Shown here: positions 31,001-37,448 of the stretch, one piece after another
Numbering within the stretch: position 1 is the first letter of the stretch
Layout of the letters: each line of letters opens with the position of its first letter
Assembly: GCF_918698005.1 (NCBI RefSeq)
Contig: NZ_CAKKLJ010000013.1
Location: 1 to 37,448, forward strand
Origin: Microbacterium sp. Bi121
GTDB lineage: Bacteria; Actinomycetota; Actinomycetes; Actinomycetales; Microbacteriaceae
DNA: 37,448 bases
Direction: 5' to 3'
The notes under the pieces: model-generated
What the model was told of the DNA's origin: nothing
Seen by the model: the letters and a program-made list of their open reading frames with translations, nothing else
The model's database searches: none
Position numbers and translations under genes: made by a program

Positions 31001-31051
31001 CCGAGCGGATGCCGCGGAGGTCTCTGCGGGCGGCCGTGAAAGGTGCGGGGC

Positions 31052-31849
31052 TCAGCGGCGCCGAGCGCGCAGCGCCTTGATCGCCATCTGCACGGCGATG
31101 AACGCCAGGTACGCGGCGAAGAGCATGTTTCCGAGGAACGGGTCGATCAGGGTGGCGAGCCACGCGCCGAGCGCCGTCATCGTGCACGCGGAGACACCGA
31201 TGATGCCGGCTGCGAGCAGGTCGACGTTGCGGTGGCGGAGGTTGCCGATCGTCCCGGAGATCGCTGTGGGGATCATCATGAGCAGTGACGTCCCCTTCGC
31301 CTCGAGATCGCTGGTGCCGAAGGCGAGCATCAGGACGGGAACGACGATGACGCCGCCGCCGACGCCGATCAGCCCGGCGATGATCCCTGTGCCGACGCCG
31401 ACGATCGCGAGCGCTGCGCCGTTGATCCAGCCGAGTTCGAACACGGCATCGCGCGACGGGATCACCAGGAACAGGCTGACGATCACGACGACGAGGAATC
31501 CGACGAAGCCCCATCGGAGGGCGCTCTGCGAGATCCGAGGGAGCAGGCGCGTGCCGATCTGCGCGCCGATGACGGCGCCGACGGCGAGGATGAGGGCGGG
31601 GATCCAGGCAACAGAACCACTGACCGCGTACGAGATAACGCCGACGCTGGCCGTCGGCACGATCGCCGCGAGTGAGGTGCCGGCGGCCAGGCGCTGGTCG
31701 AAGTGCAGCATCAGCACGAGCAACGGGACGATGACGGTGCCGCCACCGACTCCGAAGAGTCCGGAGAGCAGGCCGGCGATCAGGCCGATGATGATGAAGG
31801 TCAGGTACGCGCGGGGGCCGCGGACCCTTGCATCCTGGATTTCACTCAC
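31052..31849 (-). CDS. Sulfite exporter TauE/SafE-family permease
   Basis: A 265-aa polytopic protein with about eight membrane helices in two similar halves. The family glycine-rich loops appear twice: LLSGLFGVGGGTVIVPLLVLMLHF (about residues 22-45) and IAGLIGVGGGVIVVPVLMLAFG (about 155-180). TauE/SafE proteins export or import small anions such as sulfite, sulfoacetate or other organosulfur compounds; the substrate here is unknown. GTG 31849 has TAGGCT seven bases upstream. It is followed after 63 bases by hadA, which has its own promoter. Confidence 0.87.
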   Translation of the reverse strand: MSEIQDARVRGPRAYLTFIIIGLIAGLLSGLFGVGGGTVIVPLLVLMLHFDQRLAAGTSLAAIVPTASVGVISYAVSGSVAWIPALILAVGAVIGAQIGTRLLPRISQSALRWGFVGFLVVVIVSLFLVIPSRDAVFELGWINGAALAIVGVGTGIIAGLIGVGGGVIVVPVLMLAFGTSDLEAKGTSLLMMIPTAISGTIGNLRHRNVDLLAAGIIGVSACTMTALGAWLATLIDPFLGNMLFAAYLAFIAVQMAIKALRARRR

Positions 31850-31856
31850 TCGCGCA

Positions 31857-31862
31857 AGCCTA
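31857..31862 (-). promoter_or_regulatory. Leaderless-type -10 of the TauE/SafE gene
   Basis: TAGGCT on the minus strand, 7 bases before the GTG at 31849. Confidence 0.5.
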
Positions 31863-31920
31863 GCGCGGGCAGCATCCTCCCCCGCGTCGACGGCGCCGGC
31901 GTGGACTCGCCGAGTACGCG

Positions 31921-31961
31921 AGAAGGCCCGCCCATCCCTGATCGGGATGGGCGGGCCTTCT
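31921..31961 (-). terminator. Terminator of the alpha ribosomal operon
   Basis: Perfect 18-bp stem from AGAAGGCCCGCCCATCCC to its complement, 5-base loop, starting 10 bases after the rplQ stop. One of the strongest hairpins in the window. Confidence 0.85.
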
Positions 31962-31971
31962 GCGCGGTGAA

Positions 31972-32667
31972 TTACTCGCCGGCCTCGGTGAAGCCTGCAG
32001 CCTGGGCAGCCTCAGCGGTGCGGAACCACACCTCGGCGACGGTCTGCTCGTACCACTGGCCATCGGGGCGGTGGAACTTCATGGAGTCCTTGTTGCCCTT
32101 GATGTCGAAGCCCTCGGGGGCGGAGCCGTCCTCGTTCGCGGGAGCGGAGTCCGCACCGAACTCACCGTCGACGAGTGCAGCGGCGGCCACGGCCTCAGCG
32201 GCTGCGCCCTCCTCCTGCGACTCGGCACCGGCGTCAGCTGACTCGGCCTTGGGGGCGGCCTTGGCGGGCTTCTCAGCCTTCGGGGCGGCCTTCTTCGCCT
32301 TGGGGGCGACGGGCTCGAGGACGAGCTCGATCACGGCCATGGGGGCGTTGTCGCCCTTGCGGTTGCCGACCTTCGTGATGCGGGTGTAGCCGCCCTCACG
32401 CTCGGCGACCAGCGGCGCGATCTCGGCGAAGAGGACGTGGACGGCCTCCTTGTTGCCGAGGATCGAGAGCACCCGGCGACGAGCGTGCAGGTCGCCGCGC
32501 TTCGCGAACGTGACCATGCGCTCAGCGAGCGGACGCAGGCGCTTGGCCTTGGTCTCGGTCGTCTTGATCGACCTGTGGAGGAACAGCGCCGATGCGAGGT
32601 TGGCAAGCAGCAGGCGCTCGTGGGCGGGGCCGCCTCCGAGGCGGGGTCCCTTGTTGGGCTTAGGCAT
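31972..32667 (-). CDS. rplQ: 50S ribosomal protein L17 with a C-terminal extension and sunset-like domain
   Basis: The first 120 residues are a complete L17 ([24 protein letters not shown], then [24 protein letters not shown] and [20 protein letters not shown]), the size of E. coli L17 (127). Then follow a lysine/alanine/glutamate linker (about 121-183) and a compact tail, [41 protein letters not shown], that resembles the small 'sunset' domain seen in various actinobacterial proteins. The role of the tail is unknown. It is the last gene of the operon, 34 bases after rpoA. Confidence 0.95.
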   Translation of the reverse strand: MPKPNKGPRLGGGPAHERLLLANLASALFLHRSIKTTETKAKRLRPLAERMVTFAKRGDLHARRRVLSILGNKEAVHVLFAEIAPLVAEREGGYTRITKVGNRKGDNAPMAVIELVLEPVAPKAKKAAPKAEKPAKAAPKAESADAGAESQEEGAAAEAVAAAALVDGEFGADSAPANEDGSAPEGFDIKGNKDSMKFHRPDGQWYEQTVAEVWFRTAEAAQAAGFTEAGE

Positions 32668-32701
32668 ATTCGTCTAACTCCTGGTCAGATATTCGGGAAG
32701 G

Positions 32702-33691
32702 TCAGAAGGACTCGTCTTCGCCTGCGCCGTAGAAGTGGGCGCCGTCGAAACCGGGCACCGAATCCTTGAGCGACAGACCGAGCGAGATGAGCTTGTCGCG
32801 CACCTCGTCGACCGACTTCTGGCCGAAGTTGCGGATGTTCATGAGCTGCGTCTCCGACAGCGCCACGAGCTCGGACACCGTGTTGATGCCCTCGCGCTTG
32901 AGGCAGTTGTAGGAGCGGACCGACAGGTCGAGGTCCTCGATCGGCATGGACAGCTCGCTGGAGAGCACGGGCTCCACAGGTGCCGGGCCGATCTCGATGC
33001 CCTCGGCCTCGACGTTCAGCTCGCGTGCGAGGCCGAACAGCTCGGTCAGGGTCTTCGCAGCCGAGGCGACGGCGTCCCGCGGGAGGATGCTGTTCTTCGT
33101 CTCGACATCGAGGATGAGCTTGTCGAAGTCGGTGCGCTCACCGGCACGAGTCGCCTCGACGCGGTAGCTAACCTTGAGGACCGGCGAGTAGATCGAGTCG
33201 ACGGGGATCTGCCCGGCCTCGGCGTACTCGTTGCGGTTCTGGGTCGCCGACACGTAGCCGCGGCCGCGCTCGATGGTGAGCTCGAGCTCGAACTTGGCGG
33301 TGTCGTTGAGCGTCGCGATGACGAGCTCGGGGTTGTGAACCTCGACACCGGCCGGAGCCGAGATGTCAGCGGCGGTCACTTCGCCCGCACCGGTCTTGCG
33401 CAGGTAAGCGGTGATGGGCTCGTCGCGCTCGGACGAGACGACCAGCTGCTTGATGTTGAGGATGATCTCGGTGACATCCTCCTTCACGCCGGGGATGGTG
33501 CTGAACTCGTGCAGGACACCATCGATGCGGATGCTGGTGACAGCAGCGCCGGGGATCGACGAGAGCAGGCTGCGACGCAGCGCGTTTCCGATGGTGTAGC
33601 CGAAGCCGGGCTCGAGCGGCTCGACGATGAACCGGCTGCGGTTCTCGGCGATCTTTTCCTCGGTCAGTGTGGGACGCTGTGCAATGAGCAC
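32702..33691 (-). CDS. rpoA: DNA-directed RNA polymerase subunit alpha
   Basis: RpoA dimerises to nucleate RNA polymerase assembly; its C-terminal domain contacts UP elements and activators. The 329-aa length is normal (E. coli 329). The N-terminal domain has [30 protein letters not shown] and [14 protein letters not shown]. The C-terminal domain has [24 protein letters not shown] and [14 protein letters not shown]. It is separated from rpsK by 125 bases holding two hairpins; rpsD, which sits in this place in many bacteria, is absent. Confidence 0.98.
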   Translation of the reverse strand: MLIAQRPTLTEEKIAENRSRFIVEPLEPGFGYTIGNALRRSLLSSIPGAAVTSIRIDGVLHEFSTIPGVKEDVTEIILNIKQLVVSSERDEPITAYLRKTGAGEVTAADISAPAGVEVHNPELVIATLNDTAKFELELTIERGRGYVSATQNRNEYAEAGQIPVDSIYSPVLKVSYRVEATRAGERTDFDKLILDVETKNSILPRDAVASAAKTLTELFGLARELNVEAEGIEIGPAPVEPVLSSELSMPIEDLDLSVRSYNCLKREGINTVSELVALSETQLMNIRNFGQKSVDEVRDKLISLGLSLKDSVPGFDGAHFYGAGEDESF

Positions 33692-33762
33692 TCTGTGTTC
33701 CTTTCGATCACATGCCCGCTATATGACATGTGGTGGGTGAGGTCTTGAGTTGTGGAAGTCAG

Positions 33763-33807
33763 TGCCCGCGATCGGGCGTGTGAGGGATGCCGGAGCATCC
33801 CTCACAC
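33763..33807 (-). terminator. Two adjacent hairpins between rpsK and rpoA
   Basis: A perfect 13-bp stem GTGTGAGGGATGC/GCATCCCTCACAC with 4-base loop (33778-33807) starts 10 bases after the rpsK stop, and is followed on the minus strand by GCCCG/CGGGC (33763-33776). No T-tract follows. They may attenuate transcription into rpoA or mark an RNA processing site. Confidence 0.5.
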
Positions 33808-33816
33808 AAAGCCTGA

Positions 33817-34215
33817 TCAGACGCGGCGACGCTTCGGCGGACGGCAGCCGTTGTGCGCCTGAGGCGTCACGTCCTGGATCGAACCGACCTCGAGGCCGGC
33901 GGCCGTGAGCGAGCGGATCGCGGTCTCGCGGCCGGAGCCCGGACCCTTCACGAAGACGTCGACCTTCTTGACGCCGTGCTCCTGAGCCTGGCGGGCAGCC
34001 GACTCGGCAGCCATACCAGCGGCGTACGGGGTCGACTTGCGCGAGCCCTTGAAGCCCACGCCGCCGGACGATGCCCAGCTGATGACGGCGCCGGACGGGT
34101 CGGTGATCGAGACGATGGTGTTGTTGAACGTCGACTTGATGTGGGCCTGGCCCAGCGCGATGTTCTTCTTCTCTTTGCGGCGCGGCTTGCGCGCGGCGGC
34201 CTTAGGTGCAGCCAT
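33817..34215 (-). CDS. rpsK: 30S ribosomal protein S11
   Basis: S11 lies on the 30S platform and helps form the mRNA exit channel with S7. The 132-aa protein has the conserved [45 protein letters not shown] and ends [18 protein letters not shown], the invariant S11 tail. The basic N-terminus is alanine/lysine-rich. It lies 30 bases after rpsM. Confidence 0.98.
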   Translation of the reverse strand: MAAPKAAARKPRRKEKKNIALGQAHIKSTFNNTIVSITDPSGAVISWASSGGVGFKGSRKSTPYAAGMAAESAARQAQEHGVKKVDVFVKGPGSGRETAIRSLTAAGLEVGSIQDVTPQAHNGCRPPKRRRV

Positions 34216-34245
34216 GAAAGTTTTCTCCTATTCCCTGGCCGCTGC

Positions 34246-34620
34246 TTAGCGGGCCTTCTTCTTGCCGGCGACGGTGCGCTTCGGGCCCTTGCGGGTGCGG
34301 GCGTTGGTCTTGGTGCGCTGACCGCGGACCGGAAGGCCACGACGGTGGCGGATGCCCTCGTAGGAGCCGATCTCGACCTTGCGGCGGATGTCTGCGGCGA
34401 CCTCGCGGCGCAGGTCACCCTCCACCTTGTAGTTGCCTTCGATGTAGTCGCGGAGTGCGATGAGCTGGTCGTCGGAAAGGTCCTTGACACGGATCGACTC
34501 GTCGATCTCGGTGGCCTTGAGGATCTCGACCGAGCGGGTACGGCCGACGCCGTAGATGTAGGTAAGGGCGATCACCACGCGCTTGTCGCGCGGGATGTCA
34601 ACGCCGGCAAGACGTGCCAT
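34246..34620 (-). CDS. rpsM: 30S ribosomal protein S13
   Basis: S13 sits at the head of the 30S subunit, contacts P-site tRNA through its basic tail and bridges to L5. The 124-aa protein begins [26 protein letters not shown], has the helix-turn-helix-like GIGR-type segment and the [25 protein letters not shown] tail. A ribosome site precedes the ATG at 34620. A 149-base gap containing a dispersed repeat separates it from rpmJ. Confidence 0.98.
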   Translation of the reverse strand: MARLAGVDIPRDKRVVIALTYIYGVGRTRSVEILKATEIDESIRVKDLSDDQLIALRDYIEGNYKVEGDLRREVAADIRRKVEIGSYEGIRHRRGLPVRGQRTKTNARTRKGPKRTVAGKKKAR

Positions 34621-34697
34621 GCGGTTTCTCCTGGGATGAGTAGAGGTGTGGGGCAGGATGTGGACCCGGGCCTCTGTCCCGAGGTGTCAGCCGTGGC

Positions 34698-34716
34698 CCC
34701 TGAGCTTGTCGAAGGG
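34698..34716. repeat. Dispersed actinobacterial intergenic repeat
   Basis: CCCTGAGCTTGTCGAAGGG, an imperfect palindrome that I recall as a high-copy intergenic repeat in Microbacterium, Arthrobacter and relatives. Here it lies between rpmJ and rpsM, inside a ribosomal operon. Confidence 0.6.
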
Positions 34717-34769
34717 TCGGCGTCTTGATCCTGCCTGTTCGTATTGAGTTGTGTGTCAGATCCGGTAGA

Positions 34770-34886
34770 TCAGCCTTGGCGCTGCTTGTGGCGCGGGTTG
34801 CTCTTGCAGATCACCATGACGCGGCCGTGACGGCGGATCACCTTGCAGTGATCGCAGATGGGCTTGACGCTGGGGTTGACCTTCAT
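34770..34886 (-). CDS. rpmJ: 50S ribosomal protein L36
   Basis: A 38-aa zinc-ribbon ribosomal protein. The translated sequence starts [17 protein letters not shown] and contains the CxxC (CDHC), a further cysteine in VICKSN and a histidine in NPRHKQR, the normal C-C-C-H zinc set, so this is the zinc-binding form. The final residues are QRQG. It stands between infA (64-base gap) and rpsM, as usual. Confidence 0.97.
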   Translation of the reverse strand: MKVNPSVKPICDHCKVIRRHGRVMVICKSNPRHKQRQG

Positions 34887-34950
34887 TGTGTTTCCTGTTC
34901 GCTGTCTTCACCGGGCAGGCGGAAAGCCTGGGGCGTTACTTCTCGACCGA

Positions 34951-35172
34951 TCAGCGGTAGCGGTAGACGATGCGGCCGCGGGTGAGGTCGTAGGGGCTGA
35001 GCTCCACGACTACGCGGTCCTCGGGGATGATGCGGATGTAGTTCTGCCGCATCTTGCCAGAGATCGTGGCGAGCACCTTGTGTCCGTTGGAGAGCTCAAC
35101 GCGGAACATCGCGTTGGGCAACGCCTCGGAAATGACGCCCTCGATCTCGATGACACCGTCTTTCTTAGCCAT
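34951..35172 (-). CDS. infA: Translation initiation factor IF-1
   Basis: IF-1 occupies the 30S A site during initiation. The 73-aa S1/OB-fold protein has [46 protein letters not shown] and ends [16 protein letters not shown], an almost invariant family pattern. The ATG at 35172 was chosen to give the standard length; the longer ORF adds an unrelated N-terminus. It heads the infA-rpmJ-rpsM-rpsK-rpoA-rplQ operon, about 107 bases after a clear promoter. Confidence 0.97.
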   Translation of the reverse strand: MAKKDGVIEIEGVISEALPNAMFRVELSNGHKVLATISGKMRQNYIRIIPEDRVVVELSPYDLTRGRIVYRYR

Positions 35173-35278
35173 AGCCTCGCTGACGCTTCTGCAGACCGGT
35201 CGATCTGCGGTGGATGGATGATTGTGATGCCAGCATCGGACGGACACGCCGAAACCGGGCGCAAGGCACCAACGCTCT

Positions 35279-35307
35279 ATCTTATCCGCTTCGGTTCCGT
35301 GCGGCAA
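35279..35307 (-). promoter_or_regulatory. Promoter of the infA-to-rplQ operon
   Basis: On the minus strand TTGCCG (35302-35307) and TAAGAT (35279-35284) are 17 bases apart, just after the dsbA terminator. Confidence 0.65.
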
Positions 35308-35321
35308 CTCGGGCAGACAAC

Positions 35322-35350
35322 AGCGGGCCGTCCCGAAGGAACGGCCCGCT
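35322..35350 (-). terminator. Terminator of the DsbA-like gene
   Basis: Perfect 10-bp stem AGCGGGCCGT/ACGGCCCGCT with 9-base loop, followed on the minus strand by GTTGTCTG. It separates the thioredoxin gene from the infA promoter. Confidence 0.75.
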
Positions 35351-35364
35351 CAGAGTCGGCCCTG

Positions 35365-35428
35365 CCCAGCCGAGGATGTGCTCAGCCGAGGATCTGCTCA
35401 GCCGAGGATCTGCTCAGCCGAGGATCTG
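35365..35428. repeat. Four tandem 16-bp units over the 3' end of the DsbA-like gene
   Basis: Units at 35365-35380, 35381-35396, 35397-35412 and 35413-35428. The last three are identical (CTCAGCCGAGGATCTG) and the first differs at two positions. The unit nearest the gene supplies the final codons and the stop codon of the coding region (minus strand, ending in residues QILG and TGA). Confidence 0.9.
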
Positions 35429-36076
35429 GGCGAAGCGCGCGCCGATCTCGGAGTTCTCGATGCGCTCACCGTCGATCTCCACGGTCGGAGTGCCCTGGAT
35501 GTCGTGGTCGTTCGTCTGCGAGGTGACGAAGCGCTTGTACGTGCCGTCGGCGATGCAGTCAGCAGCCGCGCCGGCACCGACCTGATCGGCGAGGGACGCG
35601 AGCTCGTCATCCGACAGACCGGCGGTGTTCTCCTCCGGCTGGTTGGCGAAGAGCAGGTTGAAGTAATCGAGAGCGGAGTCGGGGGCCTCGGCGGCGACGC
35701 AGTAGACGGCGCTCGCGGCACGCGTCGAGAACTCGGTGTTCTGCGAGTAGCGGTCGAGGATCGAGATCGGGTGCAGATTCAGCGTGATCTTGTCATCGGC
35801 TGCGGCGCTCTGGAGCTGCTCGCCGTACGTGTCCTCGAAGTCGCCGCAGATCGGGCACATGAAGTCGACGAACGTGTCGACCTCTGTCTCGCCCTCGCCG
35901 AAGCTGATCGCGCCGGTCTCCTCGTTCACGATCGCGCTGCTCGGGGCCGTTCCGGGTGCGGTCGCCTGGTTGTTGAGGACCACGACGAGGGCGCCGAGGG
36001 CAACGAGGACGACGACGACCGCGGCGGAGATTCCGATCGCGAACCAGTTGGTGTTGCTCTTGGCAGCAGCGGCCAT
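35414..36076 (-). CDS. Membrane-anchored DsbA-family thiol-disulfide oxidoreductase
   Basis: A 220-aa thioredoxin-fold protein. A positively flanked membrane helix at about residues 12-35 (WFAIGISAAVVVVLVALGALVVVL) anchors it with the domain outside the cell. The active site is FMCPICGDFE (CxxC = CPIC), and the cis-proline loop is in IQGTPTVEIDG. A further cysteine pair is in VYCVAAEA and DCIADGT, the helical insertion. It probably oxidises or reshuffles disulfides of exported proteins. The coding region ends within a 16-bp tandem repeat. It is divergent from the HTH/nuclease-like gene. Confidence 0.9.
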   Translation of the reverse strand: MAAAAKSNTNWFAIGISAAVVVVLVALGALVVVLNNQATAPGTAPSSAIVNEETGAISFGEGETEVDTFVDFMCPICGDFEDTYGEQLQSAAADDKITLNLHPISILDRYSQNTEFSTRAASAVYCVAAEAPDSALDYFNLLFANQPEENTAGLSDDELASLADQVGAGAAADCIADGTYKRFVTSQTNDHDIQGTPTVEIDGERIENSEIGARFAQILG

Positions 36077-36145
36077 GCTTTTCCGTTCTTTCAGGCCCGC
36101 GCTGTGAGCGGGTCAGGGCAGGGGGCTGTCCAATCTTCCCGCGTA

Positions 36146-36151
36146 ATCCTA
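36146..36151 (-). promoter_or_regulatory. Possible -10 of the DsbA-like gene
   Basis: TAGGAT on the minus strand, about 70 bases before the ATG at 36076; no convincing -35 is seen. The left 65-bp repeat element lies just upstream. Confidence 0.3.
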
Positions 36152-36188
36152 TGCCCCTCTTGTGAGCGGCCTCCCGCCTCTTGTCCCC

Positions 36189-36253
36189 GAGAAACCATCA
36201 TTGGCTTGAGACACCACGCCCCACGTGATGTCTCAGCCGTCGAATGGTGTCTC
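36189..36253. repeat. Left 65-bp four-half-site palindromic element
   Basis: Half-sites GAGAAACCAT (36189-36198) and GAGACACCAC (36208-36217) are mirrored by GTGATGTCTC (36225-36234) and ATGGTGTCTC (36244-36253). Offsets are 0, 19, 36 and 55, symmetric about 36221. It lies in the divergent gap between the DsbA-like and the HTH/nuclease-like genes. The spacers are not complementary as well as the half-sites are, which favours protein binding over a pure RNA hairpin. Confidence 0.85.
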
Positions 36254-36306
36254 GGCCTGGCGTCTTGTCCTGCACACCTGCAGCAACTCGGCGCCTCGTT
36301 GGAAAT

Positions 36307-37362
36307 ATGTGGATAGCGCGGATTCCTCGTGTGCGCGCGATGCAGGATGCTGGAATGCCATTGCTCCTCGCCGATCGCGCCGTACTCGCATCTCCGTCGG
36401 CACTGCTCACGCCGGCGGATTGCCGGATGCTCGGAATACCGCTTTCTCCACAAAGACTCCATCGCGTGCGCAAGGGCACCTACGTCGATCGTGAGCAGTA
36501 CGAGAATCTCCCGTCCTGGGCGAAGTACGCCGTCCGAGTGCATGCCTTCGCACTGAGTCACCCCGACGCGATCCTCGCATTCGAATCCGCCAGTGTCGTG
36601 CACGGCCTCCCCCGCTTCGGTGAGACCCGCGACATCCACCTCTTCGATCCGGATCGCACCCGATCACGCCGATTCGGCGACGTCGTCGTTCACACCAGCA
36701 ACGATCCGCGCGAGTTCGATCGCGTGCACGGTTTGCTGACCACCGGCATCCTCGATACCGTCGTCGACCTGGCCAGGGCGCTTCCGCCGGCCCGAGCACT
36801 GGCCGTCATGGACGCAGCGATCTCCACCGTCCAGGGCGGTCCACTGAGTCTCGATGACATCCGCATTCGGGCAGGCGAGCAGGAGAACCGCCGGGGTCGC
36901 GCACGCCTCGCCTGGCTCCTCGCGCATGCCGACGGCGCCGCGGAGTCCCCGTCAGAGAGCGTCAGCCGAGCGGTCATCGAATGGTGCGGCTTCGAGACCC
37001 CGGAACTGCAGAAGGAGTTCCGCTACGAAGGCTCACTGGACCGCGGCGACTTCTACTTCCCGACGAGTCGGACGATCGGAGAGGCCGACGGCTGGCAGAA
37101 GTATCAGCTCGATGACCCGGAGCAGGCAGCTCAAAGCCTGACCGATGAGAAGCGGCGTGAAGACCGGCTGCGACGCCACGGGCATTCCGTGGCGCGATGG
37201 CAATTCGCCGACGCGTGGAAGGTCGATCCGCTCGCACGGGCTCTCGATGCCTCGGGTGTGCGGCGTGTGTCGCATCCCCAGCAGGCGATGCTCGCCACGT
37301 TGCGGCGGGATCCGCGCGAGCAGCCCCCGACACGTCGTCGCGAGACATCAACGCGCGCGTGA
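36307..37362 (+). CDS. AbiEi-like HTH protein with a Vsr/DUF559-like nuclease C-terminus
   Basis: A protein of about 351 aa. The N-terminal part (ASPSALLTPADCRMLGIPLSPQRLHRVRKGTYVD) resembles the winged helix of AbiEi-type antitoxin-domain proteins. The middle (AILAFESASVVHGLPRFGETRDIHLF) is typical of that group. The C-terminal region has D248 (RGDFYFP), E259/D261 (GEADG) and K265 (WQKY), then DEKRREDRLRRHGHSVARW, the layout of Vsr/DUF559-type PD-(D/E)XK nucleases. No separate AbiEii toxin is adjacent. The start is uncertain: ATG 36307 has a weak GGAAA, while ATG 36355 has AGGA seven bases upstream. The gene is bracketed by two 65-bp palindromic elements, the right one covering its last codons. 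Confidence 0.75.
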   Translation: MWIARIPRVRAMQDAGMPLLLADRAVLASPSALLTPADCRMLGIPLSPQRLHRVRKGTYVDREQYENLPSWAKYAVRVHAFALSHPDAILAFESASVVHGLPRFGETRDIHLFDPDRTRSRRFGDVVVHTSNDPREFDRVHGLLTTGILDTVVDLARALPPARALAVMDAAISTVQGGPLSLDDIRIRAGEQENRRGRARLAWLLAHADGAAESPSESVSRAVIEWCGFETPELQKEFRYEGSLDRGDFYFPTSRTIGEADGWQKYQLDDPEQAAQSLTDEKRREDRLRRHGHSVARWQFADAWKVDPLARALDASGVRRVSHPQQAMLATLRRDPREQPPTRRRETSTRA

Positions 37363-37406
37363 GAAACCATTCGCCACGTGGTGTCTCGAGTGGCAGATGA
37401 TTTCTC
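37342..37406. repeat. Right 65-bp four-half-site palindromic element
   Basis: Half-sites GAGACATCAA (37342-37351), GAGAAACCAT (37361-37370), GTGGTGTCTC (37378-37387) and ATGATTTCTC (37397-37406), at offsets 0, 19, 36 and 55, identical to the left element. It is symmetric about 37374. The first half-site encodes part of the C-terminal tail of the HTH/nuclease-like protein, and the stop codon falls at the start of the second. Confidence 0.85.
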
Positions 37407-37448
37407 AGCGAAATGCTGGGCGCGGGGCGCGGGGCGGCGGGGCAGCGC

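Noticed and set aside
35365..35428. CRISPR-like array
   Set aside because: The 16-bp units are directly tandem with no spacers, and no cas gene is nearby. No CRISPR array was seen anywhere in the window.

Overview
The window comes from the chromosome of a high-GC Gram-positive actinobacterium, most likely Microbacteriaceae and probably Microbacterium. The reasons are strong G/C third-position codon use, the gene order tRNA-Trp-secE-nusG-rplK-rplA, the alpha operon infA-rpmJ-rpsM-rpsK-rpoA-rplQ without rpsD, long acidic or alanine-rich extensions on NusG and L17, many leaderless-type promoters (TANNNT 6-7 bases before the start codon), and a repeat common in this group (CCCTGAGCTTGTCGAAGGG). 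The genus is an inference from protein likeness, not a search result. Most genes, including all ribosomal ones, lie on the minus strand.

Layout, left to right. 1-426: a gene-free block with three tandem sigma70-type promoters pointing left, followed by the inverted-repeat box of actinobacterial rRNA leaders, so an rRNA operon probably begins just outside the left edge. 427-3371: rplA, rplK, nusG, secE and tRNA-Trp(CCA). 3372-9847: a pyruvate oxidase gene, then a tetronate (threonate/erythronate) set with a GntP-type permease, an LtnD-like dehydrogenase, an OtnK-like kinase and a GntR/FadR regulator, with a near-perfect 20-bp operator at the kinase promoter. 9872-19757: a putrescine/GABA catabolic set (two aldehyde dehydrogenases, APC permease, tandem-Usp protein, putrescine oxidase, gabT) and a divergent PucR-type activator. 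19790-21131: an orphan membrane protein and a GNAT acetyltransferase. 21139-24420: a RamB-like regulator divergent from malate synthase. 24557-28948: a small membrane protein, an acyl-CoA dehydrogenase with a 45-bp dyad operator, a degenerate kinase-like protein, an aspartate-type aminotransferase and a PhnB-like VOC protein. 28978-31849: murB, hadB, hadA and a TauE/SafE permease. 31921-35307: the alpha-type ribosomal operon, with its promoter before infA. 35365-37406: a DsbA-like thioredoxin and a divergent HTH/nuclease-like gene bracketed by two 65-bp four-half-site palindromic elements.

How the genes work together: the putrescine set can carry putrescine to 4-aminobutanal (oxidase), GABA (aldehyde dehydrogenase), succinic semialdehyde (GabT) and succinate (second aldehyde dehydrogenase), with import by the APC permease. 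The tetronate set supplies uptake, oxidation at C2 and phosphorylation, but the OtnC decarboxylase and OtnI isomerase are not in the window. Malate synthase with its RamB-like regulator, pyruvate oxidase and acyl-CoA dehydrogenase complete a region devoted to C2-C4 carbon metabolism. It sits between hadAB-murB and tRNA-Trp-secE, which are near neighbours in mycobacteria.

The most unusual signal is at the right end: two 65-bp elements with identical half-site offsets (0, 19, 36, 55) flank a gene for an HTH protein with a restriction-nuclease-like C-terminus.
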